Positions 17,269 through 24,515 of a DNA stretch of 54,923 bases are shown piece by piece. The stretch lies in the NCBI RefSeq assembly GCF_018614075.1, contig NZ_JAGGOZ010000028.1, positions 27,484 to 82,406 on the forward strand. The letters run 5' to 3'. The translations under genes were made by a program, and so were the position numbers. Below the pieces are notes generated by a model. It was not told where the DNA came from, did no database searches, and saw only the letters and a list, made by a program, of their open reading frames with translations. The stretch's first letter is position 1. Each line of letters opens with the position of its first letter. The stretch comes from Streptomyces sp. ISL-94. GTDB taxonomy: Bacteria > Actinomycetota > Actinomycetes > Streptomycetales > Streptomycetaceae.

Positions 17269-17547
17269 TCACTTCTTGACGTAAAGCTCCTGGACAGGTG
17301 TGAAGGGCAGTTTCTGGTAGCAGATGTACGCGCTCCATCGGTTCTCCGTGATGCCTGCCTTGCCTGCGGCCTGGCAAGCGGCGGCTCCGAAAATTGAGCC
17401 CTCGTGGGTGTAGCCGGCGGGAGGGGTCCAGGCGTTCGTCGTAGACGAGGCGGGCTGCTGCGCCGGAGCAGCGGCGAAGACCGGTGAGGCCCCCAGAACG
17501 AGAGCGGCCGTGGCGGCCAGGACAGCAACGGAAACTGCTTTACGCAT
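17269..17547 (-). CDS. Small secreted protein, unknown function
   Basis: A 92-aa exported protein. It has a Sec signal peptide (MRKAVSVAVLAATAALVLGA, cleavage after VFA-A) and a mature part of about 65 residues with two Cys that could form one disulfide. The mature part reads AWTPPAGYTHEGSIFGAAAC, QAAGKAGI, NRWSAYICYQK and ends in ELYVKK. The ATG at 17547 has a GGAG nine bases upstream. An inactive tandem copy lies immediately upstream. I do not recognise a named family. The role is unknown; an extracellular signalling or inhibitory peptide is possible but unsupported. Confidence 0.75.
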   Translation of the reverse strand: MRKAVSVAVLAATAALVLGASPVFAAAPAQQPASSTTNAWTPPAGYTHEGSIFGAAACQAAGKAGITENRWSAYICYQKLPFTPVQELYVKK

Positions 17548-17617
17548 GTCGAACTCCTTTTTTGCGGTCGCGCCGGGAAACGACCATGGGGTGGGCTGGA
17601 GGCGGTTGCGAGGAGTG

Positions 17618-17905
17618 CTACTTCTTGACGTAGAGGTAGTGGCGATCACGTAGATGTCGGTCAGCTTGCGGGTTTCTTGTTTGCAGGCGTACGCGCTCCA
17701 GTTGCCGTCCGCGATGCCCTCGCTGCCCAGCACCTCGCAGGCACCGGACGAACCGACGAAGGACCTTCCATGACGTGGCCGGTGGGAGAGGTCCAGTCGC
17801 TCGTCGTGGATGCGGCGGGCTGCTGCGCCGGAGCGGCGGCGAAGACCGGTGAGGCCCCCAGAACGAGAGCGGCCGTGGCGGCCAGGAGAGCAACGGACCG
17901 CTTTA
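17618..17905 (-). pseudogene. Decayed tandem copy of the small secreted protein
   Basis: The coding strand matches the neighbouring secreted-protein gene over the signal peptide (a long near-identical stretch at 17840-17890 against 17475-17523) and at its end (NWSAYACK... LYVKK). The start codon position carries no ATG, and the reading frame changes more than once in between (VLGSEGIADGNWSAYACKQE is in a different frame from the signal-peptide part). It is a recent tandem duplicate that has lost function. Confidence 0.75.
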
Positions 17906-18375
17906 CGTCTGTCGGTCGGAACAGTCGAAGCGTGCCCCCGGCGCCGTCAGAACTGCCAGCAGCATCACCGAGCCCGTGGCCAATGATCGCTGGCTCTGGA
18001 GGCGATTCGTTTCGTCATTTCACTCCCTCGTTTCTTATGCTTGTCAATGGCCTTGAAGTTCTCCCTGCTGGTGTCACATGCCGTCAGCTTTCGCCCGGCT
18101 CAGCCGCGCTGGCTCATCACTGGCACAGGTCACAACCCGCCCCTGCTCGCTAGCAACGGAAGTGGCTGTTCAGACGATCACTATGTCTCGGTCCGTACTC
18201 CGCAGGTCACACTTCTGCGCACGCACCTCCGTGCTTGATCACCGTCTCGAACGGGGCGTTGTGCGGTGGAGGTTAAGATCTAAACAACCGCGTTAACCGG
18301 CTGCCGACCACGATGTGATCAATTGATCCTCGCGAATAAGTGATCTGTGGAGCACCGATCTAGCAGAAGGGAGAA
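17906..18375. other. Intergenic, about 470 bp, no gene seen
   Basis: Neither strand carries an ORF with family features or a good start. The composition is lower in GC than the neighbours, especially at 18240-18370, and this stretch separates the secreted-protein pair from the end of the lanthipeptide operon. It probably contains the operon terminator, but I could not find a convincing hairpin. Confidence 0.5.
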
Positions 18376-20520
18376 CTAGGTTCTCGGCAGCTGCAGCCCC
18401 GTTTGTTGTGCGGCGAATGACAGCTGATCGACTGACAGCTCGACAATGCGGCTCACAGCTCGCGCACCGTGACCGACGCCAGCTTCACGACGGAGCAGTG
18501 TCAGCCCTCGCCCAACCGGTTGAGCCTTTCCACCGGCGGCGTGCTGGAGCGCCGCGCACATCTTCCGTGCGTGCAGGGGATCGACCAGAGTGTCTCCGTC
18601 GGAGACGGTGAACAGCACTGCTGGGTAGTCGGCTTCCGCCGTAACGCGGTGGTACGGCGAGTAGCCGAGCAGCCAGCCGAGCTCCTCGGGAACCGAGGCG
18701 GAACCGTATTCGGCGGTCCAGGAAGGTCCCAGGCCAGAGTGCTCGTAGCGGACCATGTCCAGGAGGGGAGCCGTGCAGAGTGCCGCCCGGTAAGTGTGCG
18801 GTTGCTGGGTGAGAGCGGCGCCGACCAGCATCCCGCCGTTCGACTCGCCACTGATCACCAGTTGTGAGTGGGCGGTCCAACGGCCGCTGACAAGGGCCCT
18901 AGCCGCGGCGTGGAAATCGTCGATGGACCGCTGCTTGTTCGCTCTCGTTCCCGCGACATGCCACTGCGTGCCCTCTTCGAGGCCGCCGCGCACGTGGGCT
19001 ATGGCGTAGACCCCGCCGGCCTGGACCCAGGCGAGAGCCTCCGGGTTGTACACGGGCGCCGGTGACAGCCCGAATCCGCCGTATCCGTAAAGGATGGTGG
19101 GGAGGGGGCCGGTGCGGCCCTGTGGAGCCAGGACCGTGACTCGCACTTCTGTGCCGTCGGGAGAGACACAGGTGATCTGCTGCATGGTTCCGACGGGGTG
19201 CTGCGCATGAGGGTGAGCGCCGTCGTCGGTGTCCTGGCTCGGGGGCACGGCCCACACGCTGGTGGTGCGGGTGAGGGCGTCCCAACGGTAGACGGTGATG
19301 GGGGTGAACGGGTCGGTGTACGTGAACCATGCTTCGTGCCCCCTACCCCGGATCTCCCCGACCGCCCCCAGTCCGGGCAGGGGGATGGCTCCGAGCCTGT
19401 CCCCGGTCTCCAGGTCGTGCACCGTGATCTCGCTGATGGAGTGGCGGCTCCAGCCGGCGAGCAGGACGCCGCGTTCCAGCCCGGCTCCGTCGAGCACGGC
19501 GAAGTGTTCCAGCCGAGCTTGGTGGTCCTGGGGGAGGAGTTCGGTCCACTCACCGCTCTGCAGGTCTTCGATGCCGACGACGGCGAGCCGGCCCCTGGGC
19601 GCATCGAGGTCGGTGTGCATGTACACCCGGCCGTCTTTTCCGACGACGGCGTTGGTGTGGGCTTCCTGGCCCTGATATAGGGGCACGAAGGCGGGCCGTG
19701 CCAGGTTGTCTTCCGTGAGTTCGGCGATCCAGATCTCGTTGCGCCGGACCGCGCCTGTGGTGCGGGTTACGGTCAGCCACCGGCCGCCTGGACCTACCGC
19801 GATGTGGTAGGCAGCGGTCATCGGGCCGTCCTCGCCGAAGACGACCTGGTCGCAGGTGTCCGGGTCCGTTCCGATCGTGTGCAGGTAGACGCGCCGGTGG
19901 TAACGGTTCTCGCGGGAGGGGGATCCCGCGAGAGAGCTGCGTACGTAGTAAAATTTCTCGCCTTCGGGCAGCCAGGCGACCGGGGACTGCCTGCACCCCG
20001 TGATCGGCCCGTCCAGCAATGTTCCAGTGTCGATGTCCAGAACGTACAGACGGCTGTCCCGGTCTCCACCGACCGATATCTGGTATGCGAGCCGCCGTCC
20101 TTCGGCATCGGCTTGCCAGCTGTCCAGCGTGGTGCGTCCAGTGGGGTCGAGAGTCATCGGGTCGAGCAGCACCTGTTCGGTGCCGTCCGGATCGGCGATG
20201 TGGAGGACCGCGTGCTCCTGGCCAGCCCGCCGCTTCATGAAGAACTTCCGGGCGCCGCGCCATACCGGCGGGCCGGTCACGCCGACGGAGACCAACCCGC
20301 TGAGCTGGGTGCGCAGCCACTCACGGCCCGGCAGATCGTCGAGCACGGTGTGGCTCAGTTCGTCCTGTGCCCTCATCCACTGTCGTGTCTCGTCGTCGTC
20401 CGGCTGTTCCAGCCACCGATACGGATCGGAGACGGTTCGTCCGTGGATCACCTCGACGAGTTGCCGGCGCCGAGCGGCGGGGTAGATGAGACGGTTCTTC
20501 GACTGTGTTCCCGCGGGCAA
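18376..20520 (-). CDS. Prolyl oligopeptidase (S9A), candidate leader peptidase
   Basis: Cytosolic serine peptidase of 714 aa, the normal prolyl oligopeptidase length. It has an N-terminal YPAARR...DPYRWLE segment, a seven-bladed beta-propeller, and a C-terminal alpha/beta hydrolase with GESNGGM (Ser near 560), SDGDTLVDPLHARK (Asp near 643-647) and GVGHGAR (His near 684). There is no signal peptide. The start is a TTG at 20520 with GAGGAG upstream; no better ATG exists. It is the last gene of the class V lanthipeptide operon. In class III lanthipeptides such peptidases remove leaders after Pro, and the precursor here has Pro at 29 and 31 directly before the core. Leader removal is therefore the likely job (inference). 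Confidence 0.85.
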   Translation of the reverse strand: MPAGTQSKNRLIYPAARRRQLVEVIHGRTVSDPYRWLEQPDDDETRQWMRAQDELSHTVLDDLPGREWLRTQLSGLVSVGVTGPPVWRGARKFFMKRRAGQEHAVLHIADPDGTEQVLLDPMTLDPTGRTTLDSWQADAEGRRLAYQISVGGDRDSRLYVLDIDTGTLLDGPITGCRQSPVAWLPEGEKFYYVRSSLAGSPSRENRYHRRVYLHTIGTDPDTCDQVVFGEDGPMTAAYHIAVGPGGRWLTVTRTTGAVRRNEIWIAELTEDNLARPAFVPLYQGQEAHTNAVVGKDGRVYMHTDLDAPRGRLAVVGIEDLQSGEWTELLPQDHQARLEHFAVLDGAGLERGVLLAGWSRHSISEITVHDLETGDRLGAIPLPGLGAVGEIRGRGHEAWFTYTDPFTPITVYRWDALTRTTSVWAVPPSQDTDDGAHPHAQHPVGTMQQITCVSPDGTEVRVTVLAPQGRTGPLPTILYGYGGFGLSPAPVYNPEALAWVQAGGVYAIAHVRGGLEEGTQWHVAGTRANKQRSIDDFHAAARALVSGRWTAHSQLVISGESNGGMLVGAALTQQPHTYRAALCTAPLLDMVRYEHSGLGPSWTAEYGSASVPEELGWLLGYSPYHRVTAEADYPAVLFTVSDGDTLVDPLHARKMCAALQHAAGGKAQPVGRGLTLLRREAGVGHGARAVSRIVELSVDQLSFAAQQTGLQLPRT

Positions 20521-20566
20521 CGGTACTCCTCGTTCCTGTCTCGTGGGGCGGGCGGGGCCGGGCGCT

Positions 20567-21493
20567 TCATGTCAGGTCGTCGATAAGGCCCTTGAGTAGG
20601 GCCGTGTACCGCTGGACCTGGGCTTGGTCCCACGTGACGAAGACGCAGAAGTCGTGCAGGTGCAGCAGCACGCGCAGGACGGCAGCGCGATGGGTGAGCA
20701 GATCGGGCTGCTGTCCGTAACCGTGGTTGAAGGCGGCTTCGGCCCTGTCCCACAAGGAGGAGTCCGCCGATGGCCGATGAAGGGTCGACCACGTGCGCAG
20801 TTCACTCAGTTCGCCCAGTACCCAACCGACGTCACCCTGCCGCGGGCCGAGCCCCGCGTCCTCCCCGGTGAGCAGTGCAGCCGCGTCCGCTCCAGCTGCC
20901 GCGACCAGGAGGCCGAGGCCGGGTCCACCGTGAACCAGTACACGGTTCTCGGCATCGAGCAGTTCGCCGAGCCACTGCCGGACCCTGTTCCAACGGGTCG
21001 GACCGAGAGAGGTACGCAGGGCGCCGTGGAGCCGCGTCGCGCGGTCGCCCTGCGGCGTGTCGGTCCAGGAAGACAAACGCCGGTAGGTGAGCGGCGTGTA
21101 CGCCTCGGAACCGGCAGGCAGGGTCGTCTCGTGTAGGACACGCAAGAGGACACCAAGGCCGTGGAGCAGGCCTTCTGCTGTCGTGTGAGCCGCAGGCTCA
21201 CCGGACAGCAGAAGTTCGGCGGCTGATCGGTGGCCGGGCAGTGTGTAGCGCAGCTCCGGCCCATGCGGCTGTGGAAGAACGCACCGGGCTCCCGGGTAAT
21301 GGCCCGTGGTCCATGCCGCCAGGGCGCTGCGGATCGGATCGGGGGGACCGCCGAACGGCTGACTGCGAGCAGCACCCGGAGTTCGGATCCAGGTGAAGTC
21401 CCCGTCGGAGCGGGAAATGATTTTGGTCTGGACGTGGCCGGTTCCGTACTGGTCGACGACACGCTCTCCGATACCCACTGATGGCGGCTTCAT
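20567..21493 (-). CDS. Pseudokinase-like class V lanthipeptide protein (LxmX-like candidate)
   Basis: A 308-aa protein with traces of an aminoglycoside-phosphotransferase fold. VLVHGGPGLGLLV stands where VxHGDxxxxN is usual, and LLTGEDAGLGPRQGDVGWVLGEL stands where the metal-binding Asp and following helix are usual. The catalytic Asp of HGD is replaced by Gly, so phosphate transfer is doubtful. It overlaps the decarboxylase gene by four bases. Class V clusters such as lexapeptide need three proteins (K, X, Y) for lanthionine formation, and this gene fills the position of the third. The match to LxmX is by cluster context and fold pattern, not by alignment. Confidence 0.6.
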   Translation of the reverse strand: MKPPSVGIGERVVDQYGTGHVQTKIISRSDGDFTWIRTPGAARSQPFGGPPDPIRSALAAWTTGHYPGARCVLPQPHGPELRYTLPGHRSAAELLLSGEPAAHTTAEGLLHGLGVLLRVLHETTLPAGSEAYTPLTYRRLSSWTDTPQGDRATRLHGALRTSLGPTRWNRVRQWLGELLDAENRVLVHGGPGLGLLVAAAGADAAALLTGEDAGLGPRQGDVGWVLGELSELRTWSTLHRPSADSSLWDRAEAAFNHGYGQQPDLLTHRAAVLRVLLHLHDFCVFVTWDQAQVQRYTALLKGLIDDLT

Positions 21494-22095
21494 CGTGTGC
21501 TTCCCCCGCCGCCCTCTGACCAGCGCTTCTGGATCAGCTGCAGCAGAGTGGGCAAGGGGGCGGCTGTGGATGCATCGAGGCGCCCGGTGGTGGTGCTGAG
21601 CCCTGCCTCGGGTTCGGCGACCACCACGTTGGATCGTTCATGTAGTGCGGCCAGGTGGGACTGGAAGGCGTGACTGTGCAGTCCGCCGGGCGGGAGCGCG
21701 GGAGCGAGCCCGATCGGAGCGCTTGTGCATTGGAGAGCGAGCATCACAGGTGTATCTGCCAGCCCGAGGGCGAGACGGCTGGTGAAGTGGAAGGTGGCCG
21801 GGTAGACGGCGACGGCCTCCGCCCACTGGCCCAGTTCGACATGCGGAGCGGCCACTTGAGGTTCGGTGGGCCACGCGTCGAGAAGGACGGCCCTGCCACC
21901 GATCGCGGTGAGCGCCGCGGGCGTGACGAACGAGGTGGCCTGCCTGGTGAGTACGACCCAGGTCTCGACGTCCGGATAGCCTTCACGCAGCCAGCCGAGC
22001 CATCCGGGCAGAGACGAGACGCCGAGGGCACCTGTACCTACCAGGAGCAGACGCTTGGGCGAGAACTCCGGAAGCGTCATGGGGCTTTGGTTCAT
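21490..22095 (-). CDS. Flavoprotein cysteine decarboxylase (LanD/LxmD type)
   Basis: A 201-aa HFCD-family flavoprotein. The N-terminal Rossmann-like start is RLLLVGTGALGVSSLPGWL. The mid-region AVAVYPATFHFTSRLALGLADTPVMLALQ matches the PASANTxxKxAxGxADxL and following segment of EpiD/Dfp proteins, with TFHFTSRLALGLAD in place of the usual motif. A later ALPPGGLHSHAFQSHLAAL holds the substrate clamp region. It should oxidatively decarboxylate the C-terminal Cys of the precursor to an enethiolate that then forms an aminovinyl-cysteine ring. It overlaps both neighbours by four bases (ATGA), so it is translated with the reductase and the pseudokinase-like protein. Confidence 0.85.
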   Translation of the reverse strand: MNQSPMTLPEFSPKRLLLVGTGALGVSSLPGWLGWLREGYPDVETWVVLTRQATSFVTPAALTAIGGRAVLLDAWPTEPQVAAPHVELGQWAEAVAVYPATFHFTSRLALGLADTPVMLALQCTSAPIGLAPALPPGGLHSHAFQSHLAALHERSNVVVAEPEAGLSTTTGRLDASTAAPLPTLLQLIQKRWSEGGGGSTR

Positions 22096-23084
22096 CGGTG
22101 GCTCCCATGGCCGGCCGTCGCCGGACGGGCCGAGGCGGCTTCTGTGATCGCGGCGAGAGCAGCGAGCGAGGTGGATGTTCCGCCCGTGGCCTGGAGTCCT
22201 ACAGTGCTGATCACCACCTCGTCCACGCCGGCCTTCCGGTAGGCGGCGACGGTCCGCAGGATGTCGTCGACGCTGCCAACGGCGGCTGTCCGGCTGTCGA
22301 TGAGCCGGGCGGCGGTTCCGGCAAGGTCGTCGAGGTTCACCTCGACACCGGCGCGGTGCAGCATGTCCTGGTAGTGAGGGGCCCGTAGGTGGGCGTGAGA
22401 GGCGGCCTGGATGACACGCACGTGATCGCGGTCGACGTCGTCCACCGAGACGTGGACCACCGCCGCCACACGCGGGCGCGGTCGCCCAGCGCGTTCCGCG
22501 CCCCTGCCGAGAGCGGGAACGATGACTTCGGCAAGGTAGTTCGGAGGGGTCAGCCAGGTGATGGCCACGTCGGCCAGCTCACCGGCGAGCTCGGCCATCC
22601 GAGGCCTAAGTACGCCGAGGCCGAGTTCGACCGGCGGGGTGTTCATGGGAGGAAGCGCTCCGCCCATTGAGTAGTACTCCCCGGGGAGCTCGACCACGGT
22701 ACCGGCGAGAAGGTTCCGGACGATGGTGGCGTATTCACGCACAGCCCCGAGTGGGCTGGCGTATCCGCTTCCGCGGAGGGATTGCACAAAGGGGGCGGGG
22801 CCGGTTCCTAGGCCAGCCACCACCGGGTGACCGGACAAGGCGGCCAGTGACCGTGCCTGGAGGGCGGCTTGGAAGGGGTGGCGCAACGGCATCAGAGCCA
22901 CGCTGGTACCGATCGGGATTCGTACGCCGGCTCCTGCCGCATACGCCAGAGCGGCATGCGGTTCGATCAGCAGGGACTGGCCGGTCCATAGACGGTCGGC
23001 AGATCCGGCTTGGACGATTTCCGCGAAGGGTAGGAGTTGCCTGCCACCCGTCGGCATGAAAGGAAGAAGAACAGATACGCCCAT
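22092..23084 (-). CDS. LLM-class (F420-type) reductase, LxmJ-like
   Basis: A 330-aa TIM-barrel oxidoreductase of the luciferase-like/F420-dependent class. Visible parts are the N-terminal strand MGVSVLLPFMP, the IPIGTSVALMPLRHPFQAALQA segment, the HPVVAGLGTGPAPFVQSL cofactor loop, EYATIVRNLLAG and a late VGSVDDILRTVAAYRKAGVDEVVIST. In class V lanthipeptide clusters the homologous reductase turns dehydroalanine into D-Ala (and Dhb into D-Abu). The start ATG 23084 follows AAGGGGG. It is separated from the precursor gene by a strong hairpin, which would reduce its expression relative to the precursor. The exact cofactor is not provable from sequence. Confidence 0.85.
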   Translation of the reverse strand: MGVSVLLPFMPTGGRQLLPFAEIVQAGSADRLWTGQSLLIEPHAALAYAAGAGVRIPIGTSVALMPLRHPFQAALQARSLAALSGHPVVAGLGTGPAPFVQSLRGSGYASPLGAVREYATIVRNLLAGTVVELPGEYYSMGGALPPMNTPPVELGLGVLRPRMAELAGELADVAITWLTPPNYLAEVIVPALGRGAERAGRPRPRVAAVVHVSVDDVDRDHVRVIQAASHAHLRAPHYQDMLHRAGVEVNLDDLAGTAARLIDSRTAAVGSVDDILRTVAAYRKAGVDEVVISTVGLQATGGTSTSLAALAAITEAASARPATAGHGSHR

Positions 23085-23147
23085 ACGTGCCCCCTTCAAG
23101 TGGCTTGTCGCTGGAACGGTTGAACGGCATGTATTCCTCGAGGACGA

Positions 23148-23184
23148 CCTGTACGGCCGGCGGACGAACCGCCGGCCGTACAGG
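23148..23184 (-). terminator. 16-bp hairpin between precursor and reductase genes (attenuating terminator)
   Basis: CCTGTACGGCCGGCGG (23148-23163), loop ACGAA, and the exact complement (23169-23184) form a 16-bp perfect stem. There is no T-run, so it may only partly terminate. It lies just after the precursor stop and would leave precursor mRNA in excess and protect its 3' end, as is usual in lanthipeptide operons. Confidence 0.85.
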
Positions 23185-23201
23185 ACACGTTGCGCGCTGG
23201 T

Positions 23202-23345
23202 TCAGCAGCCCCACTTGAAGCTGGCGACGATGCTCAGCGAGATGATGGTCTGCGGCGAGGGAGCCTCGTCCGGGGTGACCTCAGCGGCCATCTCGTTCAC
23301 ATCGGCGTAAGCGTCGAAACCGGTGGCCAGCTCTACGTCGTTCAT
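23202..23345 (-). CDS. Class V lanthipeptide precursor peptide
   Basis: A 47-aa peptide missed by size filters. The start ATG 23345 has AGGAGA upstream (spacing five). The leader is acidic (MNDVELATGFDAYADVNEM). The core is likely QTIISLSIVASFKWGC, preceded by the Pro pair APSP. The only Cys is the last residue, and Ser42 lies five residues before it. That is the same S/T-x4-C spacing and WGC ending as cacaoidin, so an aminovinyl-cysteine ring Ser42-Cys47 is predicted. Thr33, Ser36 and Ser38 have no Cys partner and would remain dehydrated or be reduced to D-Ala/D-Abu. It sits between the HopA1-like lyase and the reductase. No close named peptide is known to me. Confidence 0.88.
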   Translation of the reverse strand: MNDVELATGFDAYADVNEMAAEVTPDEAPSPQTIISLSIVASFKWGC

Positions 23346-23403
23346 GACTTCTCCTCTATTGTTCAAGATGCAGATAGTTTCCGCATGCAGACAATTTAGT
23401 GTT

Positions 23404-23432
23404 CCGGAAAGCTTGTTGGAATCTCTTTCCGG
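23404..23432 (-). terminator. Hairpin upstream of the precursor gene
   Basis: CCGGAAAG (23404-23411) pairs with CTTTCCGG (23425-23432) across 13 nt. It lies in the 159-bp gap between the HopA1-like gene and the precursor. It may end the upstream transcript or lie in the precursor leader. The size of the gap suggests the precursor has its own promoter here. Confidence 0.5.
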
Positions 23433-23504
23433 CGACGAGTAGAAACGTAGGGGGTCAGTCGTGGAGCGGGCAAGATCGTTTTGATGATCGGTTAAGTGGT
23501 CCCG

Positions 23505-24515
23505 TCAGTTTTCAATGAGGGAGATAAACGGTGGAGAGGACAGGTTGCGCGATGGGTCCGACGGGTCAATACCTGCTTCCAGCAAGGCGTCCCGTACAAA
23601 AGTGGCCTTGAGTCGGCCGTCAGGTTGAGTCGCCTCCTTGACCAGGCCGGCGGCAATCGCCCGGGACCGGTGCTCCCCGAGACTCGTGTTGCGCATACCC
23701 GGCCTGGTGTCGTCGGGCTCCCAGGCGAGAGCGACCCCCGGGGCCAGGGCCCGCGTGAACGGTGAGCAATCGCTGCCGAGGTCGCTGGTCCCCGTCACCG
23801 CCTGCGCCAGCCCGGGGAGAGCGGCTTGATGGCGGCTTCCCACATAGACCACCACGCCATCCCTCCGTGGGAGGAGTCCACGGGATGAAGATGCCTTGGC
23901 CCGGTAGGGGACGGAGTGTGCCTCCAGATACTCCAGGGCCTTCGACCATGATTCGACTGCGGCTTCCGGTGTCCTCACATGCACGTAGACCCTCAGTACC
24001 GGGTCATCCCCGGCCAAGGGCATCGACCCGTCGGCCAGAAAGAAGCCGGGGGACAGCGAGGGCCGCGCGGCTGCGACGAGGATGGTGGCCTCACGTTGCG
24101 ATTCGGCGACTCCTTCGGCGAGGCGGCCCGGTCCGAGGCGGACTCGTACCCCCGTCAGCCCGACGATCAGGCCGGACTGGTCTTCGGTGAGGACCGGGAC
24201 ACGGTGCCGGGTGTATCGGTGAGGCACCGCACCGGCCAGCTCGGCTTCCAGGTCGCGCTCCAGTGAGTCTGGCCCACGGCCCTCTTCCACCGCCGGCCTG
24301 CCGACGTGAATCACTTGATAGAGAGCGGTGGCAAGCTGCCCGGAGAGAGTGAGGGGGGACGTGCCCGTGACGGCTCTCCCGCTCACCGATGCGGTCAGCC
24401 CGTCCCTGTTTACGTGCACGCTGTCCAGTACGTCTTCGAGTTTCTCGGACAGCAGGGGCGCCGATTCGAGAGCCGGGCCGAAACCGGCAACACGGTGTGA
24501 GGGCATGCCGTTCAT
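23505..24515 (-). CDS. HopA1-family protein, candidate phospho-Ser/Thr lyase (LxmY-like)
   Basis: A 336-aa protein of the HopA1 effector family. The pattern includes ATALYQVIHVGRPAVEEG, HRYTRHRVPVLTEDQSGLIVGLTGVRVRL, the GFFLADG turn, LRVYVHVRTPEAA, KASSSRGLLPRRDGVVVYV and, near the end, ALAPGVALAWEPDD with SLGEHRSRAIAAGLV. The last is the signature of LxmY/TvaE-type proteins. In class V lanthipeptides this family eliminates phosphate from phosphorylated Ser/Thr to give Dha/Dhb. The start overlaps the kinase stop by four bases (ATGA), consistent with a kinase-lyase pair acting as the dehydratase. Confidence 0.82.
   Translation of the reverse strand: MNGMPSHRVAGFGPALESAPLLSEKLEDVLDSVHVNRDGLTASVSGRAVTGTSPLTLSGQLATALYQVIHVGRPAVEEGRGPDSLERDLEAELAGAVPHRYTRHRVPVLTEDQSGLIVGLTGVRVRLGPGRLAEGVAESQREATILVAAARPSLSPGFFLADGSMPLAGDDPVLRVYVHVRTPEAAVESWSKALEYLEAHSVPYRAKASSSRGLLPRRDGVVVYVGSRHQAALPGLAQAVTGTSDLGSDCSPFTRALAPGVALAWEPDDTRPGMRNTSLGEHRSRAIAAGLVKEATQPDGRLKATFVRDALLEAGIDPSDPSRNLSSPPFISLIEN

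Noticed and set aside
20567..24515. Thioamitide (thioviridamide-like) cluster
   Set aside because: HopA1, kinase and LanD genes are shared with thioamitides, but there is no YcaO or TfuA gene; the LLM reductase and the WGC core fit class V lanthipeptides better.
20567..24515. Linaridin cluster
   Set aside because: The C-terminal Cys and decarboxylase would fit, but the linaridin hydrolase/membrane cyclase genes are absent and a kinase and HopA1 protein are present.
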